A program made the translations under genes and the position numbers. Source: Exiguobacterium sp. TNDT2 (GTDB lineage: Bacteria; Bacillota; Bacilli; Exiguobacteriales; Exiguobacteriaceae). From it: a DNA stretch of 64,000 nt. Location of the stretch: the NCBI RefSeq assembly GCF_003331145.1, contig NZ_QLVE01000001.1:124001-188000 (forward strand), written 5' to 3'. This document shows, piece after piece, positions 17,368-25,043 of the stretch. The notes under the pieces are model-generated. The model saw only the letters and a list, made by a program, of their open reading frames with translations, was not told where the DNA came from and ran no database searches. Position 1 is the stretch's first letter, and each line of letters begins with the position of its first letter.

Positions 17368-18066
17368 TCAATCGATGACACAGACCGAGATTGGGCAGTC
17401 CTCACAATGATTGAGCAGTTTCAACCGGTCGAGATCATGGATAATGATTTGACGGGAAGGGAGCGAAAGGACCCCTTCTTGTGCGAGCTCGTTCAACATG
17501 CGGTTCACACGTTCACGTGACGTCCCGCAATAGTTGGCGAGCTCTTGGTTTTTCAGTTTTAAATCGATGAGAATCCCATCTTCGACTTCAACCCCATAGC
17601 TGTTCGCCATGCGAATGAGCGTTGAGTAAAGCGCTCCTTTTTTTCCGTTCAACACCAAGTCTCGAAACTTCGTGTGCTGCTTTCGCATATGTTCATTGAT
17701 CATGACCATGAACTCACGGACGAACTCTGGATTTGATGACAAAATCATCGTTTCAATCCGTTCGATTTTCACCGCATAGATTTCACTGTCTTCTAACGCT
17801 TTCGCATTAAATAAATATTTTGGTTCGATTGCGAACAACGTCAACTCTCCGCAACAAGCCTCAGCGCTTAAACAGCGTAACGTCAATTCTTTTCCGTTTT
17901 CCGTCAATTTCGAAATTTGGATGAGTCCGCTCTTTACAATATAAAATTCAGACGCGTCTTCTTGTTCTCGAAACAGAAAACCACCTTTTGGGACATGAAT
18001 GATTCGATGTGCCAATTTTTTTGTTTCCTCGAGCACCATCGCTTTACTTGAATGAGCCATTTCCAC
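17368..18066 (-). CDS. fnr: Anaerobic regulator Fnr, Bacillus type
   Basis: A 232-residue Crp/Fnr protein: N-terminal cyclic-nucleotide-binding fold (about 10-120), long dimer helix, and a winged helix with the recognition segment CGTSRERVNRMLNEL. The C-terminal tail has C221-x2-C224-x4-C229. This spacing equals that of the three cysteines known to hold the oxygen-sensing 4Fe-4S cluster in Bacillus subtilis Fnr; the N-terminal cysteine set of E. coli FNR is absent. It should bind DNA under anoxia and activate the five promoters listed here. I saw no FNR box upstream of fnr itself. Confidence 0.93.
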   Translation of the reverse strand: MEMAHSSKAMVLEETKKLAHRIIHVPKGGFLFREQEDASEFYIVKSGLIQISKLTENGKELTLRCLSAEACCGELTLFAIEPKYLFNAKALEDSEIYAVKIERIETMILSSNPEFVREFMVMINEHMRKQHTKFRDLVLNGKKGALYSTLIRMANSYGVEVEDGILIDLKLKNQELANYCGTSRERVNRMLNELAQEGVLSLPSRQIIIHDLDRLKLLNHCEDCPISVCVID

Positions 18067-18119
18067 CGACCTTCCTTAAAACACGTTGCGCCATATGAAA
18101 GCTTGCCTTCATTCTAAAC

Positions 18120-18168
18120 ACAAACCCCCTCGAAACGCAATCAACATTTGGAAGCGTTTCAAGGGGAG
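18120..18168 (-). terminator. Terminator of the molybdoenzyme operon
   Basis: Imperfect 13-bp stem (CCCCTcGAAACGC with GCGTTTCaAGGGG), loop 15 bases, followed on the minus strand by GTTTGTGTTTAG. The T-run is weak. It separates the operon from fnr. Confidence 0.6.
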
Positions 18169-18170
18169 GA

Positions 18171-18374
18171 CTATTCTTTCGTACGATATTCAATTTTTTT
18201 CCAATATCGATATAATAAGCCGATCAATCCGACATTGATGACGGCGATGATCATATACAGTCGCATCGAGGCATGGTCATATACCATGTAGCTCTCAATC
18301 GTATATTGCAAGAGCACCATGTTCGTCGCGAGCAAGACGACCAATCCGATTAAACTCCAACCGTTACGCCCCAT
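18171..18374 (-). CDS. Small two-helix membrane protein of the molybdoenzyme operon
   Basis: A 67-residue protein with two predicted membrane helices (about 7-25 and 36-55) and a basic C-terminus. It is the last gene of the operon and its start overlaps the Rieske gene by 11 bp. I do not recognise a family. I chose the ATG at 18374, after GAAGAGAGA, because a longer open frame upstream would run antisense-like through Rieske codons. A structural or anchoring role for the complex is plausible but inferred only from position. Confidence 0.7.
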   Translation of the reverse strand: MGRNGWSLIGLVVLLATNMVLLQYTIESYMVYDHASMRLYMIIAVINVGLIGLLYRYWKKIEYRTKE

Positions 18375-18870
18375 GGTGAATCTCTCTTCCGACCGCAAAG
18401 ATTTTCCCGTTCTCGATCTCAAGCAAGATTTTAGGGAGTTCCCGCTGCGGCGGTCCCGACTGCGGTTGACCGTCGACGCTGAAGTAACCGCGGTGGCACG
18501 GACAGAGAAGGACATCTTCTTCTTCCACATAAAACACCGGACACTGCAGATGGGTGCATTTATTGTTATAGGCGACAAACTCGCCCGTCTTTAAATGAAC
18601 GAGCAATGATGGTTCCGTACCCGGATATTCGAATTCGAGTGATTTCCCCCGTTCGAGCGCGTCAACCGTGGTAATGAACTGACGGTCGGTTCTCGGCTCG
18701 CTTCGAACGAAGGCCGCGATATTGAACGGAACGGTCGCGAGACCGAGCGCGATGCCTGCGCCAAACGTCGATTTGATGAACGCCCGGCGGTTCAATTTCA
18801 CATCATCAGCGCGGCTCAAGTTGTCAACGAGTGAGGATAGACGTTCCCGGTCTTTTGATTCATTTGACAT
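18364..18870 (-). CDS. Tat-exported Rieske iron-sulfur protein
   Basis: A 168-residue protein with a twin-arginine signal (NRRAFIKSTFGAG, R28-R29) followed by one hydrophobic helix that probably stays as an anchor. The Rieske boxes are complete: CTHLQC (C105, H107, C110) and CPCHRG (C123, C125, H126), giving two Cys and two His ligands plus the stabilising disulfide pair. The 2Fe-2S domain should face the outside of the membrane. The nearest familiar relatives are Rieske subunits of bc complexes and of arsenite oxidase, but no such partner is encoded here. Its place in a nitrate-reductase-like operon is unusual. Confidence 0.88.
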   Translation of the reverse strand: MSNESKDRERLSSLVDNLSRADDVKLNRRAFIKSTFGAGIALGLATVPFNIAAFVRSEPRTDRQFITTVDALERGKSLEFEYPGTEPSLLVHLKTGEFVAYNNKCTHLQCPVFYVEEEDVLLCPCHRGYFSVDGQPQSGPPQRELPKILLEIENGKIFAVGREIHHGA

Positions 18871-18890
18871 AAGTCATCTTCCTTTCCATC

Positions 18891-19433
18891 TCAATCGGAA
18901 TAGACGCCAAAGAATTCAGGGACGTAATTCCATTTATCGTCTTGCGAAGGCTTTTTCCCTTCAATCATGTTCATTTGGACGCGTTGACGACGAAGTTGCA
19001 TCATCTCATCATGGTCGATGAAACGAATCGCATCCGACGGACATACTGACGCACACATCGGCGCGATATCATGCTTCGAACGGTCGTAACACATGTCACA
19101 CTTGTACATCTTGTTCTTCTCAAAGTCGAACTTCGGAATCCCAAACGGACAGGCGAACGTACAGTTGCGACAGCCGATACATTTTTCTTCGGAAGCTGAT
19201 AACACGACGCCTTCTGGCGTGATTTGAATCGCATTGGCCGGGCAAACTTGAGCGCACGCCGGGTTTTTACATTGCATACAGATCATCGGGAACGTCTGAC
19301 GGTTCTCCGAGAAATCGATATAATCCACATAGTTGCGCTCGAGACCCTCGTGGTCCCCGCATTCGCGGCAAGCTGCCTGACAGGCCCGACAGCCGATACA
19401 ACGTTCAAACTCTAAATACATGACCTTATTCAT
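18891..19433 (-). CDS. Four-cluster ferredoxin subunit (NrfC/DmsB-like)
   Basis: A 180-residue iron-sulfur protein with sixteen cysteines in four groups: C12/15/18/22, C52/55/60/64, C85/88/91/95 and C112/115/127/131. This is the pattern of electron-transfer subunits of membrane molybdoenzymes. There is no export signal, so it should work on the cytoplasmic side beside the catalytic subunit. Its start overlaps the end of the catalytic gene by 4 bp. It most likely carries electrons between the cytochrome b subunit and the molybdenum centre. Confidence 0.92.
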   Translation of the reverse strand: MNKVMYLEFERCIGCRACQAACRECGDHEGLERNYVDYIDFSENRQTFPMICMQCKNPACAQVCPANAIQITPEGVVLSASEEKCIGCRNCTFACPFGIPKFDFEKNKMYKCDMCYDRSKHDIAPMCASVCPSDAIRFIDHDEMMQLRRQRVQMNMIEGKKPSQDDKWNYVPEFFGVYSD

Positions 19434-21676
19434 TTCGTATGAACCTCCTCATCCATGACGTGACAGCTCGTCGCAATCGCATGGTCCGCCATGAACGGCA
19501 CGCTTGATCCGAGCGGGACCGTCAACGGATTAATGTGTAACGGGGTGTTGGCCGGTAACTTTTTCATTTGTACCGCACATACCTTGAACTCCGGCATGCG
19601 TGACATCGGATCGAGACACGGGTTCGTCAATTGATTGATGGCGAGCTCCTTGCCCCAATGATAAGGGACGAAGACCGTATCTTTTCGAATCGCCTTCGTC
19701 AAACGTGCTTCGACGACCATCGATCCGCGACGTGTGCGGAGTTCGACTTTGTCGCCCGTTTGAAGGCTATAACTTGATGCCAACTCCGGATGGATCTCCA
19801 CGAACGGCAGTTTTGACATCGTGCTCAAGAAGTCGACACGGCGCGTCTGATTGCCCGACAAGTAATGGAAGACGACCCGACCTGTCGTGAGCGTGACCGG
19901 ATATTCTTCATTCGCATATTCACCGGCTGGCCGATACGTGACGACGGGCAAATTCGCTTTTCCGCTCGCCGTTCCGAACCGTTCTTTGAACATCGTCGGT
20001 GTGCCGGGATGATCTTCGGACGGACATGGCCAAAAGACACCATACTCGTCGTCGATTCGTTCCCATGTGATCCCTGAGTAGTCAGCCGCTCCGCCTTTCG
20101 TCGCGATACGGAATTCTTCCCAAATGTCACGCGCCGTCTCATACGGGAAGTACTGTCCGCGTCCCATCCGCTCAGCGATCCGCTTCATGATTTCCCAGTC
20201 CGGGAGCGATTCCCCGAGCGGTTCGCGCACTTTCCGGATCCGAATGACACGACCTTCTAGGTTTGTCGTCGTTCCTTCGTCCTCGGCCCACGAACAAGCC
20301 GGTAAGACGACGTCCGCGAACTCACAAGATTCCGACATGAAGAAGTCACTGACGACGAAGAAATCGAGTTTGTTGAAACTGTCCCACACGTACGGGAGGT
20401 TCGGTGCCGACACGGCCGGGTTCGAGCACATGAGGTGCATCGCCCGAATCGTCCCCGCTTGGATCTCATCGAACATCTCGAACGCGGAGACGCCTGGTTT
20501 TGGCATCTCGGAAGGATCGATGCCCCAGACGCCGCTCACATATTCGACGGCTTTCGGGTCCGTTAACTTCCGATAACCTGGTAACAGGTCTGCTTTTTGT
20601 CCGTGTTCCCGTCCTCCTTGGCCATTCCCTTGCCCCGTCATCGTAGCGACGCCTGAGGCGAACTTCCCGATCATACCGCGCAGGAGTGCCATCGACGTGT
20701 AGAGCGAGACGTTATCGACGCCTTTTGATTGTTGCTCGACGCCACGGGCGAACAACATGACCGACCGTGGACTCTTCCCGTAAATATGACCGGCCTTCTC
20801 GAGTTTTTCGATGGCGACACCGGTCACCTCACTCGTTCGTTCAAGCGTCCAGTCTCGGACCGACGCTTTTAATTCTTCGTAATTATCGCAACGCTCATCC
20901 ACGTACGCTTGATCAACATAATCGTGTTCGACTAAAAAGTTGAGCAATCCCATCGCAAGCGCCGCATCCGTCCCTGGTTTTAAATCGAGATGGACATCGG
21001 CGACACGCGCCATCGGAATCTCGCGCGGGTCGGCGACGATGATTTTCGCGCCTTTGTCTTTCGCCTTCCATATATGTTGCGTCGTCGTCGGATGACATTC
21101 GGCGATATTCGAACCGGCGACAAAGAATGTGTCGACGTGCTCGAACTCCGTCCACGGAAGCGTCGCTCCGCGGTCAATCCCGAGTGTCTTTAAGAAACCG
21201 CCGGCAGCTGACGACATGCAGAAGCGACCGTTGTAATCGATGAACCGTGTGCCGAGTGCGACCCGGGCATACTTCCCGACAAGGTAACATTTCTCATTCG
21301 TCATCGAGACGCCGCCGAAGACGGACACCGCATCTTTCCCATGCTCTCGTTGAATGCGTTTAAAGTTCGCTTCGATCACGTCGAGCGCTTCTTCCCATGT
21401 CGCTTTTTCAAACTTGCCGTTCCGTTTGATGAGCGGAGTCATGATGCGGTCCGGATGTTCGATCGTTTGATAGGCCGTGACGCCTTTCGGACAAAGTTTT
21501 CCTTTGTTGACCGGGAAATCGTAGCGTGGTTCAACGCCTTTGACGGCCCCGGTTTTCTCATCGACCCGGATATGCATGCCGCACTGCATGCCACAGTAAC
21601 AACAGTGGGTCGTGATCAACTTTTCACCCGGTTTGATTAAATTCTGTACTTCTGGCGACGTTAAAAAGTCACTCAT
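19430..21676 (-). CDS. Molybdopterin oxidoreductase, NarB/NapA-like nitrate reductase catalytic subunit
   Basis: A 748-residue molybdoenzyme counted from ATG 21676, which follows GGAGGGGAA; a longer frame to 21853 overlaps the previous gene and is unlikely. The N-terminal 4Fe-4S motif is C25-x2-C28-x3-C32 with C62. The expected Mo ligand is C153 in NGRFCMSSAAGG, the Cys form seen in NapA/NarB-type nitrate reductases. The SNIAECHP segment also fits. There is no Tat signal, so the enzyme should be cytoplasmic, and it lacks the extra C-terminal 2Fe-2S domain of some NasA enzymes. A formate dehydrogenase is less likely from the Mo-ligand motif. Substrate remains inferred. Confidence 0.85.
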   Translation of the reverse strand: MSDFLTSPEVQNLIKPGEKLITTHCCYCGMQCGMHIRVDEKTGAVKGVEPRYDFPVNKGKLCPKGVTAYQTIEHPDRIMTPLIKRNGKFEKATWEEALDVIEANFKRIQREHGKDAVSVFGGVSMTNEKCYLVGKYARVALGTRFIDYNGRFCMSSAAGGFLKTLGIDRGATLPWTEFEHVDTFFVAGSNIAECHPTTTQHIWKAKDKGAKIIVADPREIPMARVADVHLDLKPGTDAALAMGLLNFLVEHDYVDQAYVDERCDNYEELKASVRDWTLERTSEVTGVAIEKLEKAGHIYGKSPRSVMLFARGVEQQSKGVDNVSLYTSMALLRGMIGKFASGVATMTGQGNGQGGREHGQKADLLPGYRKLTDPKAVEYVSGVWGIDPSEMPKPGVSAFEMFDEIQAGTIRAMHLMCSNPAVSAPNLPYVWDSFNKLDFFVVSDFFMSESCEFADVVLPACSWAEDEGTTTNLEGRVIRIRKVREPLGESLPDWEIMKRIAERMGRGQYFPYETARDIWEEFRIATKGGAADYSGITWERIDDEYGVFWPCPSEDHPGTPTMFKERFGTASGKANLPVVTYRPAGEYANEEYPVTLTTGRVVFHYLSGNQTRRVDFLSTMSKLPFVEIHPELASSYSLQTGDKVELRTRRGSMVVEARLTKAIRKDTVFVPYHWGKELAINQLTNPCLDPMSRMPEFKVCAVQMKKLPANTPLHINPLTVPLGSSVPFMADHAIATSCHVMDEEVHTK

Positions 21677-21956
21677 CGTCTTCCCCTCCATAGAACGTTT
21701 CCGCTCTTCGTTTTGAAAATCCACTGACGTGATAGCCGTTAATCGTTTGAAGCGGATAATGCATCCCGTCACTTCCGGGCCGTCCGAGCGCCGAATCGAG
21801 CCGGGCCCGACGACGACAGGCGTGACAGAGGTCTTGGACCGTGTGCGCCGCATCGACTTTCACGAGTTGGTCCGACCCCTCGAGCAATTGTTTCACTTGT
21901 TCAATCTCTTCAAGCGTGCCGGTCGGTTCGCCGCACTTAACGCACAGGTGTCTCAT
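21669..21956 (-). CDS. Small CxxC-x35-CxxC protein, paralogue of the cytochrome tail
   Basis: A 95-residue protein from ATG 21956, which has AGGTGAGG six bases before it; a GTG at 21968 is also in frame. Two cysteine pairs, C5/C8 and C44/C47, could bind zinc or a cluster. Residues 5-82 align without gaps with the C-terminal tail of the preceding cytochrome gene, whose cysteines are C283/286 and C322/325, and both share the C-terminal G-F. It overlaps both neighbours (20 and 8 bp). It may be a maturation factor or small subunit; no known family is recognised. Confidence 0.8.
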   Translation of the reverse strand: MRHLCVKCGEPTGTLEEIEQVKQLLEGSDQLVKVDAAHTVQDLCHACRRRARLDSALGRPGSDGMHYPLQTINGYHVSGFSKRRAETFYGGEDDE

Positions 21957-23064
21957 CTTTTGCCTCACCTTTCGTCTCCTTCGGTCGGCCGAATCCTGGC
22001 ATCGACATGCCGGTGTTCGTATCGACCGGGTGTGTCGGTAACTGTCCGTTCATCAAGTTCAATTGCATCTTCACACGCATCGAACGTCGACACGGTTGGC
22101 AGTAATCGGAGAGCTGGGTCCCGTCACTGAGCCCGAGCTGGATCGTCTGTGCTTGCAAAATCGCTTGGACGTCCTCGACTTGATTATCCGTCGCATAACG
22201 TGTCCCGCACCCGGCGCAGACACGGGTCTCATCGGCTTCGACTTCCCGGTAGTTCATCGGGACGCTGGCCGCCATCGGTCGGACCGGCAAGTGGAACAGT
22301 TTACCGAACGGGAAGTAACATAAAAAGATGATGACGGTCAATTGATGGAACAAGGCGAGCTCGTGATGGATGAAGCCTCCGAAGAATACATACGACACGG
22401 TCAACAACAACCCCGAGACAGTGACGATGAGCAACATGAGGAGCGGTAAAATATCAAATTCGAACCGCTGGGTCACTTTCACGTCCTGGTCGTTGATCCG
22501 GCGATAGAGTGCCATGAGCACGCCGACGAGCAACATGAGCGCGGTGATGTTCAACCCGTTATAGACGAGCTCCGCGAACAACCCGTGCGCAGCCATCTTG
22601 ATGGTCGGGATGTTAAAGACGACAATCTGATACGTCTCGATATCAATCAAATCAAACCGCATCCATTGGAACGTCAGCCCGAATGTGATGGCGAACGACC
22701 CGAGACATCCCCAGGCAATCAACATATGTTGGGTCCAGCGGTACCAGCCACGTTCCCAGATGAACTTCTGTAAGACAATGTTGTTGACGGTCGTGGCGGC
22801 GACGGCCTTGCTGGCCCGTTTCTTCTCTGCCTTCATTTGTTTGAGGCTCCGCTTCAATACTTGCGAAGTGGCCGGCCGTGCAAAAAATAACGTCAAGCGG
22901 ACGACCATCCCAATCATGCAAATGACGGCGGCGATATAGTAGCCGAACAGCGCCATGTCTACGTGCTCAAATCCTGCCGAGGCGATCCATGTCGAGAGCA
23001 CCAAGACGGTGAATCCTACGAACGACCACTTTGCGGCGGTCGAATAAAAATAACGATCGGACAT
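21937..23064 (-). CDS. NarI/DsrM-like cytochrome b subunit with cytoplasmic CxxC tail
   Basis: A 375-residue protein with about six membrane helices in the first 265 residues. Histidines H113, H160, H233/H234, H240 and H258 lie at helix ends and are candidate heme b ligands, as in NarI and DsrM-type quinol-oxidising subunits. A basic loop (about 63-110) is predicted in the cytoplasm. Residues 280-375 form a soluble tail with C283/C286 and C322/C325, not part of standard NarI. It is the first gene of the operon, behind an FNR-type promoter, and probably takes electrons from menaquinol. Confidence 0.83.
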   Translation of the reverse strand: MSDRYFYSTAAKWSFVGFTVLVLSTWIASAGFEHVDMALFGYYIAAVICMIGMVVRLTLFFARPATSQVLKRSLKQMKAEKKRASKAVAATTVNNIVLQKFIWERGWYRWTQHMLIAWGCLGSFAITFGLTFQWMRFDLIDIETYQIVVFNIPTIKMAAHGLFAELVYNGLNITALMLLVGVLMALYRRINDQDVKVTQRFEFDILPLLMLLIVTVSGLLLTVSYVFFGGFIHHELALFHQLTVIIFLCYFPFGKLFHLPVRPMAASVPMNYREVEADETRVCAGCGTRYATDNQVEDVQAILQAQTIQLGLSDGTQLSDYCQPCRRSMRVKMQLNLMNGQLPTHPVDTNTGMSMPGFGRPKETKGEAKDETPVR

Positions 23065-23104
23065 ATGTGTTCCCCCTTCTCTTTCCGAGCGACTTCATAG
23101 TTTC

Positions 23105-23147
23105 ATCATAAAGATGACATCTCGACTTAACTGTTACTTTTTTCACA
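23105..23147 (-). promoter_or_regulatory. FNR-type box and -10 element of the molybdoenzyme operon
   Basis: The box TGTTACTTTTTTCACA (23132-23147; one mismatch to TGTGA-N6-TCACA) is followed leftwards, after 21 bp, by the -10 hexamer TATGAT (23110-23105). The predicted start is near 23098. The box also lies upstream of the divergent gene at 23199, where AATAAT at 23172 could act as -10, but the spacing is about 3 bp longer. Confidence 0.7.
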
Positions 23148-23198
23148 GATAAGCGATTCGAGACGTGACAAAATAATGAACGAAGGAGGCGTTCCCTT

Positions 23199-23570
23199 AT
23201 GAAATCATCGCTTAAAATCATGTTATTCCTCACCATCGCGGCCATGCTCGTCGTCTTTTCCATCGGTTTCGTCTTCGCCAATCGAGCGACGACCGAACCA
23301 GATGTCGAGGGGTATGTGATTGAAATAAATGAATCTGACCGCACCGCACTCGTCATCAGCGGAATTACCGCAGAAGAGGCCACGCTCTCTCCTGACACCT
23401 TGTTCGCACAAAGTGAACCGGAAGACGTAAGCTGGTTCAAGTTTCAAGTGAAAGCCACGTTCGAGCAAATCGCTGTCGGGGACCACGTCCACATTTGGAA
23501 AAAGACCGGCCCAAGTATTTTGAATACTCCGAACCGGTCTTATGTGAAAAAAGTCGCTGTGATCGACTAA
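23199..23570 (+). CDS. DUF3221-like exported protein
   Basis: A 123-residue protein with an N-terminal membrane helix or signal sequence (about 4-28) and an extracellular OB-like domain. The patterns EGYVIEINESDRTALVISGI, then WFKFQVKATFEQIAVGDHVHIW, resemble the DUF3221/YobA family, small exported proteins of unknown function. GGAGGC precedes the ATG. It is divergent from the molybdoenzyme operon and its end overlaps modB by 4 bp on the other strand. Confidence 0.75.
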   Translation: MKSSLKIMLFLTIAAMLVVFSIGFVFANRATTEPDVEGYVIEINESDRTALVISGITAEEATLSPDTLFAQSEPEDVSWFKFQVKATFEQIAVGDHVHIWKKTGPSILNTPNRSYVKKVAVID

Positions 23571-24208
23571 TATTGACGTTTGCCGTAACGTTCGCTCAGC
23601 CAAAGGACTAAAAACGCCAAACCAACCAACCATCCGCTCCAGACGAGTGCCTGGGTCATATCGCCATTGATTGTCGCCATATAGATCGCAGTGGCGAGCG
23701 TCATCGTCTCGCCCGGGATGTTTCCAGCAATCATCATCGTGATTCCGAACTCGCCGATCGACCGGGCAAAGCCGAGAACGAAACCGCTCGCCAACGCGGG
23801 TAACAGCAGAGGAATCGTCACGTAGGTGAACAGTTGACGCTCTGACCCGCCGAGCACGCGTCCGGCCTCATACCATTCCGCATCGAGTTGTTTGAGGCCG
23901 AGCCGAATCGTTTGGTAGATGAGCGGAAACGCGGCCAAGGCGGACGCGATGACGTTCGCCTGTTTCGTGAACAAGATCGTAATCGGCAAGAGTCCTCCAA
24001 TCCCGTTGTTCCCAAGCACGATCAAGGCGTATAGTCCGATGACTGTCGGCGGCAAGATGAGCGGCAGTAAAAACACAGTCTCGAGCAGCCGCTTTCCTTT
24101 GAATTGACGGTGATGCATGAAATAGGCCGCGCCGAAGGCGAGGATGAAGGCACTCACCGTCGCCATCATCCCGACTTCGAATGTGAGTTGAAGTGGAGAT
24201 TGCGTCAT
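23567..24208 (-). CDS. modB: Molybdate ABC transporter permease
   Basis: A 213-residue permease with about five membrane helices. The EAA-type loop that docks the ATPase reads WYEAGRVLGGSERQLFTYVTIPLLLPALASG, and ARSIGEFGITMMIAG is a typical ModB segment. It overlaps modA by 4 bp. No modC ATPase gene follows; the operon ends against a convergent gene, so the ATPase must be encoded elsewhere or be shared. Confidence 0.92.
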   Translation of the reverse strand: MTQSPLQLTFEVGMMATVSAFILAFGAAYFMHHRQFKGKRLLETVFLLPLILPPTVIGLYALIVLGNNGIGGLLPITILFTKQANVIASALAAFPLIYQTIRLGLKQLDAEWYEAGRVLGGSERQLFTYVTIPLLLPALASGFVLGFARSIGEFGITMMIAGNIPGETMTLATAIYMATINGDMTQALVWSGWLVGLAFLVLWLSERYGKRQY

Positions 24209-24939
24209 TTAGAAAATCCTTTCGCTAAAAAGTGAGCTTGGATATCATCGTCAAACAAACGCGCGTAAACATCGCGCACGTATGGGTTATGCGTCAACCG
24301 GACCGCCGGATACGCAATCGTACCCGTCGCTTCAAACGGGACCGACTGAAGCGACTCGACATCCGTCGTCAGCTCCGTCTTATAGACGAATCCCGCATTG
24401 GCGTCGCCTTGTTCGATGAGCGTCAACACTTGTCTCACATTCTGGGCGAACATGATTCGCGGCTCCACTTCCTCCCACACGTCTTCCACCTCTAGCGCCG
24501 CTTTCGCGTAGCGACCGGCCGGGACATTGACCGGGTCACCGATGACGATCCGAGCACATGCGTTCAAGTCGTCCCACGTCTCCGCGCACGGTTTCCCTTT
24601 CGGTGTCACGAGCCACAGCTCGTTATGCAAGAACGCATCCCGCTCTAGAATTGGGATTTGTAATCGGTCGACATCATCAATGCTCGCGGCTAAAAAGATA
24701 TCCGCCGGAGAGCCGTGGTTGATTTGTGCTCGCAAGGCGCCACTCCCGTTCGTCACGACCCGAACGTCGACCCCATCGAATTCCGCTTCAAGTTGTTGTT
24801 CGACCTTTTCTAAAGCCGGCCCTAAACTTGCCGCTGCCAAAATGGTCACGGTGTCCTCCGAATCTGAACTCGACCAAACTTGACTTAGTAATAAGACGAT
24901 CGCCACCCCGATGATGACCCCACTCACCCGTTTCATCAT
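24205..24939 (-). CDS. modA: Molybdate-binding protein
   Basis: A 244-residue periplasmic-type binding protein. Family blocks TILAAASLGPALEKV, TNGSGALRAQINHGSPADIFLAAS, IGDPVNVPAGRYAKAAL and DANAGFVYKTEL line the oxyanion site. The N-terminal hydrophobic segment (about 5-22) is not followed by a lipobox Cys, unlike most Gram-positive ModA lipoproteins, so it is either anchored by that helix or released. An FNR-type box and -10 lie just upstream, linking molybdate uptake to anaerobic growth. Confidence 0.93.
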   Translation of the reverse strand: MMKRVSGVIIGVAIVLLLSQVWSSSDSEDTVTILAAASLGPALEKVEQQLEAEFDGVDVRVVTNGSGALRAQINHGSPADIFLAASIDDVDRLQIPILERDAFLHNELWLVTPKGKPCAETWDDLNACARIVIGDPVNVPAGRYAKAALEVEDVWEEVEPRIMFAQNVRQVLTLIEQGDANAGFVYKTELTTDVESLQSVPFEATGTIAYPAVRLTHNPYVRDVYARLFDDDIQAHFLAKGFSK

Positions 24940-24963
24940 AAATCACTCCTTTGCTTCTCCTTT

Positions 24964-25006
24964 ATCGTAGCGATTGATTCATCCCCCATCTGTATCAAAC
25001 GTCACA
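24964..25006 (-). promoter_or_regulatory. FNR-type box and -10 element of modAB
   Basis: On the minus strand the box is TGTGACGTTTGATACA (24991-25006), with a perfect left half and weaker right half. The -10 hexamer TACGAT (24969-24964) follows after 21 bp, the same spacing as the other four promoters. Confidence 0.6.
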
Positions 25007-25037
25007 AAAACACACCCCCACGTCAGTAGAGGTGTGC
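25005..25037 (-). terminator. Terminator of ric
   Basis: CACACC/GGTGTG stem with a 14-base loop followed on the minus strand by TTTTTGTG. It overlaps the edge of the modA FNR box. Confidence 0.65.
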
Positions 25038-25043
25038 CATTTC

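Noticed and set aside
19430-21676. Reading the molybdoenzyme as formate dehydrogenase or arsenite oxidase
   Set aside because: The Mo-ligand region reads RFCMSSAAGG with Cys and is followed by SNIAECHP, as in NapA/NarB enzymes. Arsenite oxidase would lack the Cys ligand, although its Rieske partner made it worth considering.
21677-21853. N-terminal extension of the molybdoenzyme to 21853
   Set aside because: It overlaps the small CxxC gene, is basic and low-complexity, lacks a ribosome site and is not a Tat signal.
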